Positions 32,328 through 40,746 of a stretch of DNA of 64,000 bases are shown piece by piece. The DNA comes from Aquincolibacterium sp964606385 (GTDB taxonomy: Bacteria; Omnitrophota; Omnitrophia; Omnitrophales; Aquincolibacteriaceae): NCBI GenBank assembly GCA_964606385.1, contig CAZSFZ010000007.1, positions 23,597-87,596 on the forward strand, written 5' to 3'. The notes under the pieces were generated by a model that was given only the letters and a program-made list of their open reading frames with translations, ran no database searches and had not been told where the DNA came from. Position numbers and translations under genes: made by a program. How positions within the stretch are numbered: the first letter of the stretch is position 1; the number at the start of each line of letters is the position of its first letter.

Positions 32328-33407
32328 ATGGCCATAGAAAGCATCCTTCTAGGAGCAGTCGAAAAAGAAGCCTCGGACATTCACCTGACGGTGGGGAGGC
32401 CGATCACCTACCGCATGATCGGTGACCTGGTTTCCGTGGGACAGAAGCCGTTGACGGCTCAGGATACGGAAGCTCTCGCCAAGGAGATCACGACCGAAGT
32501 TCAGCGTAAAAAGGTCGAAGAGGTCGGCGGCATTGATTTTGGATTTTCATTCGGGGATAAAGCGCGATTCCGCGTTTCTTGCTTTAAGCAGCAGGGCCAT
32601 TACGCCATGGTGTTGCGCCTTCTTCCTTCGAAATTCTACAGCTTCGAACAGATCGGGCTTCCCAGTCAGCTGGTCGAGACCGTAAGCCTTCCCCGGGGCC
32701 TGATCCTCGTGACGGGACCCACAGGGAGCGGTAAGACGACTTCGCTGGCGACCATGCTGAATTACATCAATGAGAATTTTCCGAAGCACATCATCACCGC
32801 GGAAGATCCGGTCGAATTCGTGCACCCCCATAAAAAATGCGTCGTGACCCAGCGCGAAGTCGGGGAAGACGTGCCGAGTTTTTCGGAAGCGATCGTGAAG
32901 TCTCTGCGCCAGGACCCGGACGTGATCCTGATCGGGGAAATGCGCGACCTGGCGACCATGGAAACCGCCATTCGCGCGGCGGAAACAGGCCACCTGGTGT
33001 TCTCCACACTGCATACCACCGGAGCTGCACGGACCGTGGACCGCATCATCGACGTTTTTCCGGCCGAGCAACAACCGCTGGTCCGCGTTCAGCTGGCCGC
33101 CACGGTGGTGGCCGTGATCTCGCAGGTACTGGTGCCGCGCCTGGACGGGCATGGCCGCGTTGCCGCCTTTGAAATCATGTTCGCGACCCCCGCCATCCGC
33201 AACCTTATCCGGGAAGGCAAAACCTATCAGATCCTTTCCGAGATCCAGACAGGTTCGCGTTACGGCATGATCATGCTGGACGATTGCTTGAAGAAGCTTT
33301 ACACCGAAGGCGTGATCAGTTACGAGGCCGCGCTCGAAGTGGCCGTGGATTCCCGCGAGCTGGGCCTGCAGCTTTCCAAGATCCAGCCCTCCGGCAAAAT
33401 GAGATAA
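32328..33407 (+). CDS. pilT: Type IV pilus retraction ATPase PilT
   Basis: 359 aa hexameric ATPase that powers pilus retraction. Seen: the N-terminal PilT start (ESILLGAVEKEASDIHLTVG), Walker A TGPTGSGKTTSLATML, the Asp box AEDPVEFVHPHKKCVVTQREVG, Walker B RQDPDVILIGEMRD, and His box AETGHLVFSTLHTTGA. The AIRNLIREGKTYQI element in the C-terminus is typical of PilT proper. AAAGGAG precedes the ATG. No other pilus gene lies nearby. Confidence 0.94.
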   Translation: MAIESILLGAVEKEASDIHLTVGRPITYRMIGDLVSVGQKPLTAQDTEALAKEITTEVQRKKVEEVGGIDFGFSFGDKARFRVSCFKQQGHYAMVLRLLPSKFYSFEQIGLPSQLVETVSLPRGLILVTGPTGSGKTTSLATMLNYINENFPKHIITAEDPVEFVHPHKKCVVTQREVGEDVPSFSEAIVKSLRQDPDVILIGEMRDLATMETAIRAAETGHLVFSTLHTTGAARTVDRIIDVFPAEQQPLVRVQLAATVVAVISQVLVPRLDGHGRVAAFEIMFATPAIRNLIREGKTYQILSEIQTGSRYGMIMLDDCLKKLYTEGVISYEAALEVAVDSRELGLQLSKIQPSGKMR

Positions 33408-33637
33408 GGAACCGACAAATAAAACTTGACCCATGGTAGGGGCTTGGGTATTCTATGCCCGCCTCGCAGGGGAGGCGGCCTGATAGCCATACGGGGCCGG
33501 TTTAAATTCCACGCAAAAGAGACCCGATTCGAACCTAATCCCAGATATCTTAATCGCCACTTTCAGCTCTTTCCGCGTATTTTTTCAGGAAATCGAACCC
33601 AGGACCTTAAGATCCACAATCCCGATTGAACCTTAAA
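33408..33637 (+). other. polA leader / possible small RNA region
   Basis: A 230-base gap without a gene. It contains a sigma-70-like promoter (33426-33454) followed at once by the hairpin CCGCCTC-gcaggg-GAGGCGG (33459-33478). The remaining 160 bases carry no open frame or recognisable RNA family. It may be a long 5' leader of polA or a small RNA gene. Confidence 0.4.
33426..33454 (+). promoter_or_regulatory. Sigma-70-like promoter upstream of polA
   Basis: TTGACC (33426-33431), exactly 17 bases, TATTCT (33449-33454): five and four of six matches to the consensus. Directly downstream is a 7-bp-stem hairpin. Confidence 0.5.
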
Positions 33638-36352
33638 ATGACGAAACAGGCCCCGAAGAAGCGTTCCCAAGGGGAAAAACTGTTCCTGGTGGACGGGAAC
33701 TCCTTTTGTTACCGGGCTTTTTACGCGATCCCGAACCTGACAAATTCCAAGGGAGAGCCGACAAACGCGATCTACGGGTTCGCGACCATGATGCGCAAGC
33801 TCATGGAGGAACAAAAACCGGGCTATGCGGCCATATGCTTTGACCGGAAGGAACCGACGTTCCGGCATGAGCAATATAAGGAATACAAGGCGCACCGCAA
33901 GCCCATGCCGGAAGAGCTTGTAAAGCAGATCGAGCCGATCAAGGAATTCTGCCGGCTCTCGAACTGGACGATCTTTGAAAAAGCGGGCTATGAAGCTGAT
34001 GACGTGATCGGGACTTTGGCCCGCCGCGGCGAAGAAGAAGGCTGCCAGGTATTCATTATCACCGGGGACAAGGATGCTTTCCAGCTCGTGAATGACCGGA
34101 TCAAGATCCTTCAGCCGCATAAGGAGAATCTCGTTTACGACGCGGAGAAGGTCCGTGAACGTTTTAGCGGCCTTGGGCCCGACAAGATCGTGGACATTCT
34201 GGCGCTCATGGGCGATGCCTCGGATAACATTCCGGGCGTTCCCGGGATCGGCGAAAAAACGGCCATGAAACTGGTCCAGGAATTCGGTTCCGTGAAGGGC
34301 CTGATGGACCGTCTGGAGGAGGTCCCGTCGGAGAAACAACGGCAAAAGATCCGGGAAAACCTGGAAGACCTCAAAATGTCCCACATGCTGGCGACGATCG
34401 ATACGAATGTCCCTTTAGAAATCGACTGGAACGCTTTGCGGGTGGTCGAGCCCGACGCCGAAGGGCTTATGGAATTTTTCAGGCGCTATGAATTCCGCGG
34501 GTTTTTGAAAAGCGCCGCGGTGCAGGGGGCTAAAGAAGACAAAGCAAGGGACTACAAGGCCGTTCAGACGGCGCAGGAGCTCAAGGTTTTTGCGGAGAGC
34601 CTCAGGAAAGCGGAAGCTTTCAGTTTCGATACTGAAACGACCTCGACGGATCCGATGAGGGCCGCGCTGGTCGGCATGAGCTTTTGCTGGGAGCCTTTCA
34701 AGGCGTATTACATCCCCGTATCGCTTGCGGCGCATCAGGGCCTCGGATTGCCGCTCGCGGAGATCTCGAAAGTTTTGAAACCGGTTCTGGAAGATGCAAA
34801 GATCGCCAAATACGGACAGAACATTAAATACGATACGATCGTGATGGCGCGTCACGGCGTCGAGCTTGCGGGTGCCGCATTCGACACCATGATCGCGAGC
34901 TATCTGATCGATCCTGTAAAACGAAATCACAATCTTGATGATATTTCGCTCGAATACCTGAACGTTAAAAAGATCACGACTGAAAGCCTGATCGGAACAG
35001 GGAAAAAGAGCATCACGATGGACGCGGTCCCGCTCGAACGGATCGCGGAATACGCCTGTGAAGACGCGGATTGCGTGATGAGGCTCGTGCCCATTCTCAG
35101 AAAAAGGATGGAAGAACTCGATCTGACCGGGCTTTATGAAAAGGTCGAAATGCCTTTGTCGGGGGTTCTGGCCCGCATCGAAAGGAACGGCGTGGCGCTG
35201 GACCTGAAGTTCCTGAAGGAGCTTTCAGGGAAGGCCGCGCAGGAGATCGAAGCGCTGGTTAAAGAGATCCATAAGGAAGCGGGGAGCGAATTCAATCTCG
35301 ATTCCCCGAAACAGCTGGCGGACGTGCTTTTTGTTCAGCAAAAATTGCCGGCCCTGAAAAAGATCAAAACAGGTTATTCGACGGACGCAAGCGTGCTTGA
35401 AAAACTCGCGCTTTCGCACGAATTGCCGCGCAAGATCCTGGAATACCGGGAACGCGCAAAGCTGCGGTCGACTTATCTTGACGCGTTGCCGGAGATGGTG
35501 AATCCGGAAACGCATTGCGTGCACACATCGTTCAATCAGACGACGACGGATACAGGACGGCTTTCGAGCTCGGAACCGAATTTACAAAATATCCCGGTCA
35601 AGACCGAGATGGGAAGGCTTGTCCGGAAGGCGTTCGTGCCGCGGCCGCGCGCGAAGGGAAAAGGGAAGGTCCTGTCGGCGGATTATTCGCAGATCGAACT
35701 CAGGATCCTGGCGCATTTTTCGGGGGACCCGAACCTGACCCGGGCGTTCGCGGAGGATCGGGACATTCATACGTACACGGCGACGCTTCTTTACGGCGTA
35801 AAAGAAAAAGACGTGACCCGCGAGATGCGGAACGCCGCCAAAACGATCAATTTCAGCATCGTATACGGAAAAACAAGTTTCGGGCTGGCGCAGGACCTCG
35901 GGATGTCGATCTCGGAAGCCGACCAGTTCATCAAGAATTATTTCGCGCGCTATGCCGGGATCAAAGAATTCCTGGACGCGCAGAAAGAAAAAGCGAAAAA
36001 AGAAGGCCATTTGACCACGATCCTTGGACGGCGTTCTTATTTTCCGAACATCAACGCGTCCAACATGCAGTTGCGGCAGTATGCCGAGCGGTCGGCCATT
36101 AACGCGCCGATCCAGGGATCTGCGGCGGATCTGATCAAGATCGCCATGATCGCGATCCAGCGGAAACTGGACGAAGAACAAAGTAAAAGCCTGATGATCA
36201 TGCAGGTGCATGACGAGCTTGTGTTTGACGCACCGGCGGATGAGATCGAGACGCTTTCGGTGCTTGTGAAAAAAGAAATGGAAGGGGCCTACAGGCTCAA
36301 AGTGCCGCTTAAGGCGGACATCACCACAGGGGAGACATGGTACAAAAACTGA
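33638..36352 (+). CDS. polA: DNA polymerase I
   Basis: 904 aa from ATG 33638 (a TTG four codons upstream is an alternative; neither has a clear ribosome-binding site). Domains in order: 5'-3' exonuclease (LFLVDGNSFCYRAFYAI, GYEADDVIGTLARRGEEEG, GDASDNIPGVPGIGEKTA), a 3'-5' exonuclease that looks active (FDTETTS, GQNIKYDTI, YACEDADCV carry the acidic residues), and the family A polymerase (SADYSQIELRILAHFSG, RNAAKTINFSIVYG, VHDELVFD). It functions in repair and Okazaki-fragment processing. Its end overlaps coaE by 16 bases. Confidence 0.96.
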   Translation: MTKQAPKKRSQGEKLFLVDGNSFCYRAFYAIPNLTNSKGEPTNAIYGFATMMRKLMEEQKPGYAAICFDRKEPTFRHEQYKEYKAHRKPMPEELVKQIEPIKEFCRLSNWTIFEKAGYEADDVIGTLARRGEEEGCQVFIITGDKDAFQLVNDRIKILQPHKENLVYDAEKVRERFSGLGPDKIVDILALMGDASDNIPGVPGIGEKTAMKLVQEFGSVKGLMDRLEEVPSEKQRQKIRENLEDLKMSHMLATIDTNVPLEIDWNALRVVEPDAEGLMEFFRRYEFRGFLKSAAVQGAKEDKARDYKAVQTAQELKVFAESLRKAEAFSFDTETTSTDPMRAALVGMSFCWEPFKAYYIPVSLAAHQGLGLPLAEISKVLKPVLEDAKIAKYGQNIKYDTIVMARHGVELAGAAFDTMIASYLIDPVKRNHNLDDISLEYLNVKKITTESLIGTGKKSITMDAVPLERIAEYACEDADCVMRLVPILRKRMEELDLTGLYEKVEMPLSGVLARIERNGVALDLKFLKELSGKAAQEIEALVKEIHKEAGSEFNLDSPKQLADVLFVQQKLPALKKIKTGYSTDASVLEKLALSHELPRKILEYRERAKLRSTYLDALPEMVNPETHCVHTSFNQTTTDTGRLSSSEPNLQNIPVKTEMGRLVRKAFVPRPRAKGKGKVLSADYSQIELRILAHFSGDPNLTRAFAEDRDIHTYTATLLYGVKEKDVTREMRNAAKTINFSIVYGKTSFGLAQDLGMSISEADQFIKNYFARYAGIKEFLDAQKEKAKKEGHLTTILGRRSYFPNINASNMQLRQYAERSAINAPIQGSAADLIKIAMIAIQRKLDEEQSKSLMIMQVHDELVFDAPADEIETLSVLVKKEMEGAYRLKVPLKADITTGETWYKN

Positions 36353-36951
36353 TCGTGGGACTGACCGGCGGTTTCGGGGTCGGGAAAAGCTCGGTCGCGC
36401 AGCGTTTCAAGAATATGGGAGCCGAAATTATCGACGCTGACGACATCGCGCACGACGCCATGAAAAAAGGCAGCCCGGTTTTTGATGCCGTGATCGAACT
36501 TTTTGAAGAAGCGCTTCACCCGGGAGGTAAAAAGATGGACCGGGCCATGATCGCCGAAATCGTTTTCAGCGATCCCAAAAAAAGAAAAGCGCTCGAGGCG
36601 ATCATTCATCCTTATGTTTATAAGAAGATCCAGGAAAAGATCGAGGCGTCCGAACGGCCGGTGATCGTGATCGAAGTACCGCTCCTTTTTGAGGCCGGCT
36701 TCGAGAAATTATGCGACAAGGTCGTGACCGTCACCTGTAATTCCATGGTCAAGATGAAGCGCCTCAAGAGCAAGAGGTTCACCGAGCAGGATATCCGGGC
36801 GCGCGAACGGGCACAAATGTCGGAGGCCCTCAAGGCGCAGAAAGCGAATTTTGTGATCGATAATTCGAAGTCTATTTACCAAACACAAAGGGAGATCGAG
36901 CGGCTTTGGTACAAGTTCGTCTCTCTTTCCAAAGGAGCCAACCAACCATGA
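36337..36951 (+). CDS. coaE: Dephospho-CoA kinase
   Basis: Last step of coenzyme A synthesis: phosphorylation of dephospho-CoA. 204 aa. Seen: P-loop GLTGGFGVGKSSVA, DADDIAHDAM, KALEAIIHPYVY and VPLLFEAGFEKLCDKVV, all typical of CoaE. It overlaps polA upstream and its stop overlaps the rho start, so polA, coaE and rho are probably co-transcribed. Confidence 0.94.
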   Translation: MVQKLIVGLTGGFGVGKSSVAQRFKNMGAEIIDADDIAHDAMKKGSPVFDAVIELFEEALHPGGKKMDRAMIAEIVFSDPKKRKALEAIIHPYVYKKIQEKIEASERPVIVIEVPLLFEAGFEKLCDKVVTVTCNSMVKMKRLKSKRFTEQDIRARERAQMSEALKAQKANFVIDNSKSIYQTQREIERLWYKFVSLSKGANQP

Positions 36952-38381
36952 TGAGAGAAACAAGAGAAATGCGGGAACCCAAGGAAAAATCCCACATGCA
37001 CCACCGCCGCAACGACGACGGGAACGCCAAGCCGCGTCCGCCTCGCATGATGCAGGAAGATGCCGCGGCGAACGGAGAAGCCCTGGAAAAGGCGCTCCAG
37101 CAGCAGAAGTCCGGCGAAAAACCGCTGGACGTGGTGAGCCTGAAGAAAATGAAGATCAGCGAACTTCAGAAAATGGCGCACAAGTTCAACGTCGAGAACG
37201 TGGCCGGTCTGAAGCGCCAGGACCTGATCTTCAAGATCCTTCAGGGACAGGCCCAGCAGTCCGGGCTCATGTTCGGTGAAGGGGTGCTCGAGATCCTCGA
37301 GGACGGGTTCGGCTTCCTGCGTTCTCCTAACTATAACTACCTGCCTTCACCGGATGACATTTATGTCAGCCCGAGCCAGATCCGCCGCTTTAATTTGAGG
37401 ACCGGCGATGTGGTGGGCGGGCTGATCCGTCCCCCGAAAGAAGGGGAGCGGTATTTCGCCCTGCTCAAGGTCGAGCTTATCAATTTCGAGGAGCCGGACA
37501 GCGCGAAGGACAAGATCGCTTTCGACAACCTCACGCCGCTTTATCCGGATGAACGGATCAAGTTGGAGACGACCCAGGAAGAAGTCTCAATGCGCGTGAT
37601 GGACCTCCTGACGCCGATCGGTTTCGGGCAAAGAGGCCTGATCGTGGCGCCTCCCTACAGCGGTAAAACGATCCTTTTGCAGAAACTGGCCAATAGCATC
37701 ACGACGAATCATCCGGACTCCTATTTGATCGTTCTCTTGATCGATGAGCGCCCGGAGGAAGTCACGGACATGCAGCGTTCCGTGAAAGGCGAAGTGATCG
37801 CATCAACCTTCGATGAACCGGCTGACCGGCACGTCCAGGTCGCGGAGATTGTGCTCGAAAAGGCGAAGCGCCTCGTCGAACATAAACGCGATGTCGTTAT
37901 CCTTCTCGATTCGATCACCCGTCTCGCCCGCGCTTACAACACCGTCGCGCCGCATTCCGGCAAGATCCTTTCGGGCGGCGTGGATTCGAACGCGCTCCAC
38001 AAACCCAAACGCTTCTTCGGCTCGGCGCGAAACGTGGAAGAAGGCGGCAGCATCACGATCATCGCGACCGCGCTCGTGGACACGGGGTCACGCATGGACG
38101 AGGTCATTTTTGAAGAGTTCAAAGGCACGGGTAATATGGAATTGCAGCTCGACCGCAACCTCTTCCAGCGCAGGATCTACCCGGCCATTGATGTGAAGAA
38201 GTCCAACACGCGTAAAGAGGACCTCCTGATCCCCGCGGAAGAGCTCAACCGGGTCTGGATCCTCCGCAAGGTCTTGAACGAACTGAATCCGTCGGAAGCC
38301 ATGGAGCTTCTGGTGGACCGTCTTAAAAAAACCAAATCCAACGCTGATTTTCTTATCAGCATGAATAAAGCAAAGGAGTAA
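36948..38381 (+). CDS. rho: Transcription termination factor Rho
   Basis: 477 aa hexameric RNA helicase. The start is ATG 36948 behind AAAGGAG (36931-36937); an earlier in-frame extension lies inside coaE. A charged N-terminal tail of about 50 residues precedes the Rho N domain (MKISELQKMAHKFNVENVAGLKRQDLIFKIL) and the RNA-binding domain (EGVLEILEDGFGFLRSPNYNYLPSPDDIYVSPSQIRRF). Walker A is APPYSGKTILLQ, Walker B VVILLDSITRLARAYN, and the Q/R loops are present. Followed by rpmE after four bases, a common pair. Confidence 0.96.
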   Translation: MMRETREMREPKEKSHMHHRRNDDGNAKPRPPRMMQEDAAANGEALEKALQQQKSGEKPLDVVSLKKMKISELQKMAHKFNVENVAGLKRQDLIFKILQGQAQQSGLMFGEGVLEILEDGFGFLRSPNYNYLPSPDDIYVSPSQIRRFNLRTGDVVGGLIRPPKEGERYFALLKVELINFEEPDSAKDKIAFDNLTPLYPDERIKLETTQEEVSMRVMDLLTPIGFGQRGLIVAPPYSGKTILLQKLANSITTNHPDSYLIVLLIDERPEEVTDMQRSVKGEVIASTFDEPADRHVQVAEIVLEKAKRLVEHKRDVVILLDSITRLARAYNTVAPHSGKILSGGVDSNALHKPKRFFGSARNVEEGGSITIIATALVDTGSRMDEVIFEEFKGTGNMELQLDRNLFQRRIYPAIDVKKSNTRKEDLLIPAEELNRVWILRKVLNELNPSEAMELLVDRLKKTKSNADFLISMNKAKE

Positions 38382-38385
38382 CACC

Positions 38386-38709
38386 ATGAAAAAAGACATT
38401 CATCCCAAATACGGTCCCGCAACCATCCAGTGCGCTTGCGGCAACACGATCGAAACGCGTAGCGTGATGCCCCGGATCCAGGTGGACATCTGTTCGAATT
38501 GCCATCCGTTCTTTACGGGCAAGCAGAAGATCCTCGATACGGCCGGCCGCATCGACCGTTTCAAGAAAAAATTCCAGGATCGCGTGGCGGTGACCAAAAA
38601 AACCACAAAAACACTGCCGAAGATGCCGGTCAAACTCAAGTTTTCGGAAGACGCCCGGAAAGAAAAACTCCAGGCGCTCAAGGCCAAGGTCCAGGCGGAA
38701 GGAAAATAA
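38386..38709 (+). CDS. rpmE: 50S ribosomal protein L31 (zinc-binding form, extended C-terminus)
   Basis: 107 aa. It begins MKKDIHPKYGPATIQCACG and has the zinc-binding cysteines CACG and CSNCHPFFTGKQK of C+ type L31, ending the conserved part at GRIDRFKKKF. L31 usually ends near 70-75 residues; here about 35 further lysine-rich residues follow. Ribosomal protein of the large subunit. AAAGGAG lies upstream of the ATG. Confidence 0.95.
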   Translation: MKKDIHPKYGPATIQCACGNTIETRSVMPRIQVDICSNCHPFFTGKQKILDTAGRIDRFKKKFQDRVAVTKKTTKTLPKMPVKLKFSEDARKEKLQALKAKVQAEGK

Positions 38710-38726
38710 CAAAATAAAGATCGGTC

Positions 38727-38788
38727 CACGGGCAAGGGACCACGCGCCACGCGGTTTTTCCGTGGAACGTGGCCCGCAAACCGTGGCC
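38727..38788. repeat. Heptad inverted-repeat element, CACG type (before prfA)
   Basis: Left arm of four 7-base units: CACGGGC, AAGGGAC, CACGCGC, CACGCGG (38727-38754). A TTTTTC loop follows, then the right arm CGTGGAA, CGTGGCC, CGCAAAC, CGTGGCC (38761-38788). Same design as the element before mnmG. The right arm reads open in frame with prfA from a GTG at 38769, but the gene most likely starts at the ATG at 38796. Confidence 0.75.
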
Positions 38789-38795
38789 CTTATTC

Positions 38796-39866
38796 ATGAG
38801 AATCCGCGAGCGGTTGGAAAAAACAGAGGCCAGGTTCCGGGAGATCGAGGCTTTACTCGGCGATCCGGAAACTCCCCGGAGCAAATTCCAGGCTTTGAGC
38901 AAGGAAATGTCGCTCCTGAAGCCCATTATGGAGCTCTTTGACCAATACAGGGCGACGGAACGCGAAGTCGCGAGTTTGAAACACAGCCATGGCGACAGCC
39001 ACGGCGACGAAGACATGAAGGGCCTGATCGCGGAGGAGTTGAAGGCCCTCGAGGAAAAGCAGAAAGAGCGGGAAGCCAAACTCGAAGAACTGTTCCTCCG
39101 GGATATGCAGCCGGACGCGGCCCGCGACGTGATCGTGGAGGTCCGGGCGGGAACAGGCGGGGAAGAAGCGGCCCTTTTTGTGGCGGATCTTTTCCGCATG
39201 TACAACATGTATGCCGGCAATCACGGCCTCCGCGTGGAAGTGATGGACACGAACCCTACGGGGATCGGCGGCTTCAAAGAGATCATTTTTGGCGTGACCG
39301 GGGACCATGTTTTCAGTTTCTTTAAATATGAAAGCGGGATCCATCGCGTTCAGCGGGTCCCCAAGACCGAAGCGAGCGGACGCATCCACACCTCGGCCGT
39401 GACGGTGGCGGTGTTGCCCGAAGTCGAGGAAGAGGAGATCGAGATCAAGCCGGAAGATCTCCGGATCGATGTGTACCGGGCCTCAGGGGCCGGCGGACAA
39501 CACGTGAACAAGACCGAATCGGCGGTGCGCATCACGCATATGCCGACGGGGTTTGTGGTTGCGTGTCAGGACGAACGGTCACAGCAGAAGAACAAAGCGA
39601 AGGCGATGCGGATCCTGCGCGCCAAGATCTTTGATTTTCGACGCGCCCAACAGGAAGCGGAGCTCGCGAAAAACCGCAAGGCGCAAGTCGGATCAGGAGA
39701 CCGCTCGGGCAAGATCCGGACCTATAATTATCCAGACAACCGCGTGACGGACCACCGGATCGGGCTGACGCTCCATAGCCTGGGACAGATCATGGACGGG
39801 AAACTGGACCCGGTCGTTGAAGCGCTCGCGGAAGACGAAAAAACCCGTCTTTTGACGGCGCTATGA
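38796..39866 (+). CDS. prfA: Peptide chain release factor 1
   Basis: Terminates translation at UAA and UAG. 356 aa from ATG 38796. Seen: the N-terminal coiled region, AGTGGEEAALFVADLFRMY, the tripeptide region of domain 2 (PKTEASGRIHTSAVTV), the GGQ loop SGAGGQHVNKTESAVRITH and the C-terminal YNYPDNRVTDHRIGLTLHSL. The nine codons upstream that remain in frame are repeat sequence. It overlaps prmC, whose product methylates the GGQ glutamine. Confidence 0.95.
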   Translation: MRIRERLEKTEARFREIEALLGDPETPRSKFQALSKEMSLLKPIMELFDQYRATEREVASLKHSHGDSHGDEDMKGLIAEELKALEEKQKEREAKLEELFLRDMQPDAARDVIVEVRAGTGGEEAALFVADLFRMYNMYAGNHGLRVEVMDTNPTGIGGFKEIIFGVTGDHVFSFFKYESGIHRVQRVPKTEASGRIHTSAVTVAVLPEVEEEEIEIKPEDLRIDVYRASGAGGQHVNKTESAVRITHMPTGFVVACQDERSQQKNKAKAMRILRAKIFDFRRAQQEAELAKNRKAQVGSGDRSGKIRTYNYPDNRVTDHRIGLTLHSLGQIMDGKLDPVVEALAEDEKTRLLTAL

Positions 39867-40741
39867 GCTGTTCAAAAAAAATCAAGAACAGCGAACTTTT
39901 GGAGCTTGCGGCCTGGGGTCGCGCGGAACTTTTTCGCGCGAGGATCGAAGAAGCGCAGGAGGATTGCGAACGGATCCTGATGAATCTTTTCGGGTGTGTC
40001 CGTTCGGCGATCTATCTGGAAGAACATGCGATAGACGGGAATGTCCGCGAACAGTTTGTTTCGCTTATTGAAAAAAGGGTTCGAAGGATCCCGCTGGCGT
40101 ACCTTTTAAAAGAGGCGGATTTTTGGCAAGAGACCTTGTATGTGGATGAAAGATGTCTTATCCCCAGACCTGAGACGGAGATCCTGGTCGAACAGGTATT
40201 AAAAGCGTTTGGAACGGATACGGGGAGGTCTTTTTCTTTTTTGGATATCGGAACAGGCTCCGGCGCGATCGCCGTGGCTATTTTGCGCGCTTACAAAAAC
40301 GCTCAAGGGACGCTATTGGACATCTCGAAGGAAGCGTTAGAGGTAGCTCAAAAAAATCTTGGACGGTACAACCTGGAAGATCGAGCCGAGCTGGTGCAGG
40401 GGGATCTGTTCGAGCCGTTTCCAAAAGAAAAAAAATGGGATTTGATCGTTTCGAATCCGCCCTACTTATCAGAGGAGGATTGGAACGGGGTCCAGGAAGA
40501 GCTGAGACACGAGCCCAGGCGGGCCTTGGATGGTGGGAAAGACGGGTTCGATCACTATAGAAGGATCATTGCCAGCGCCAAAGGCCACCTGACCCCCGGA
40601 GGCCTGCTGGCGCTTGAGGTCGGGCAGGGCCAGGCGGAAAAGGTTTCAAAGTGGCTTCAAGAGGCGGGTTATGCTAATATTCAGCGTTTTAATGACTATT
40701 CAGGGGTTCAGCGGGTCGTCATGGCCCAGAGGCATATTTAA
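39863..40741 (+). CDS. prmC: Release factor glutamine methyltransferase PrmC
   Basis: 292 aa SAM-dependent enzyme that methylates the GGQ glutamine of release factors. Seen: RIPLAYLLKEADFWQ, RPETEILVEQVL, the SAM motif FLDIGTGSGAIAVAIL and the catalytic NPPY in VSNPPYLSEEDW. Its ATG overlaps the prfA stop by four bases, the standard coupling of these genes. Confidence 0.94.
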   Translation: MSCSKKIKNSELLELAAWGRAELFRARIEEAQEDCERILMNLFGCVRSAIYLEEHAIDGNVREQFVSLIEKRVRRIPLAYLLKEADFWQETLYVDERCLIPRPETEILVEQVLKAFGTDTGRSFSFLDIGTGSGAIAVAILRAYKNAQGTLLDISKEALEVAQKNLGRYNLEDRAELVQGDLFEPFPKEKKWDLIVSNPPYLSEEDWNGVQEELRHEPRRALDGGKDGFDHYRRIIASAKGHLTPGGLLALEVGQGQAEKVSKWLQEAGYANIQRFNDYSGVQRVVMAQRHI

Positions 40742-40746
40742 TATAG

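Noticed and set aside
33500..33625. tRNA-like T-arm sequences (GGTTCGA) twice on the minus strand near polA
   Set aside because: The first has no T-stem pairing and the second, although its anticodon and T arms pair partly, has no D arm or acceptor stem. Chance or relic; not called as tRNA.
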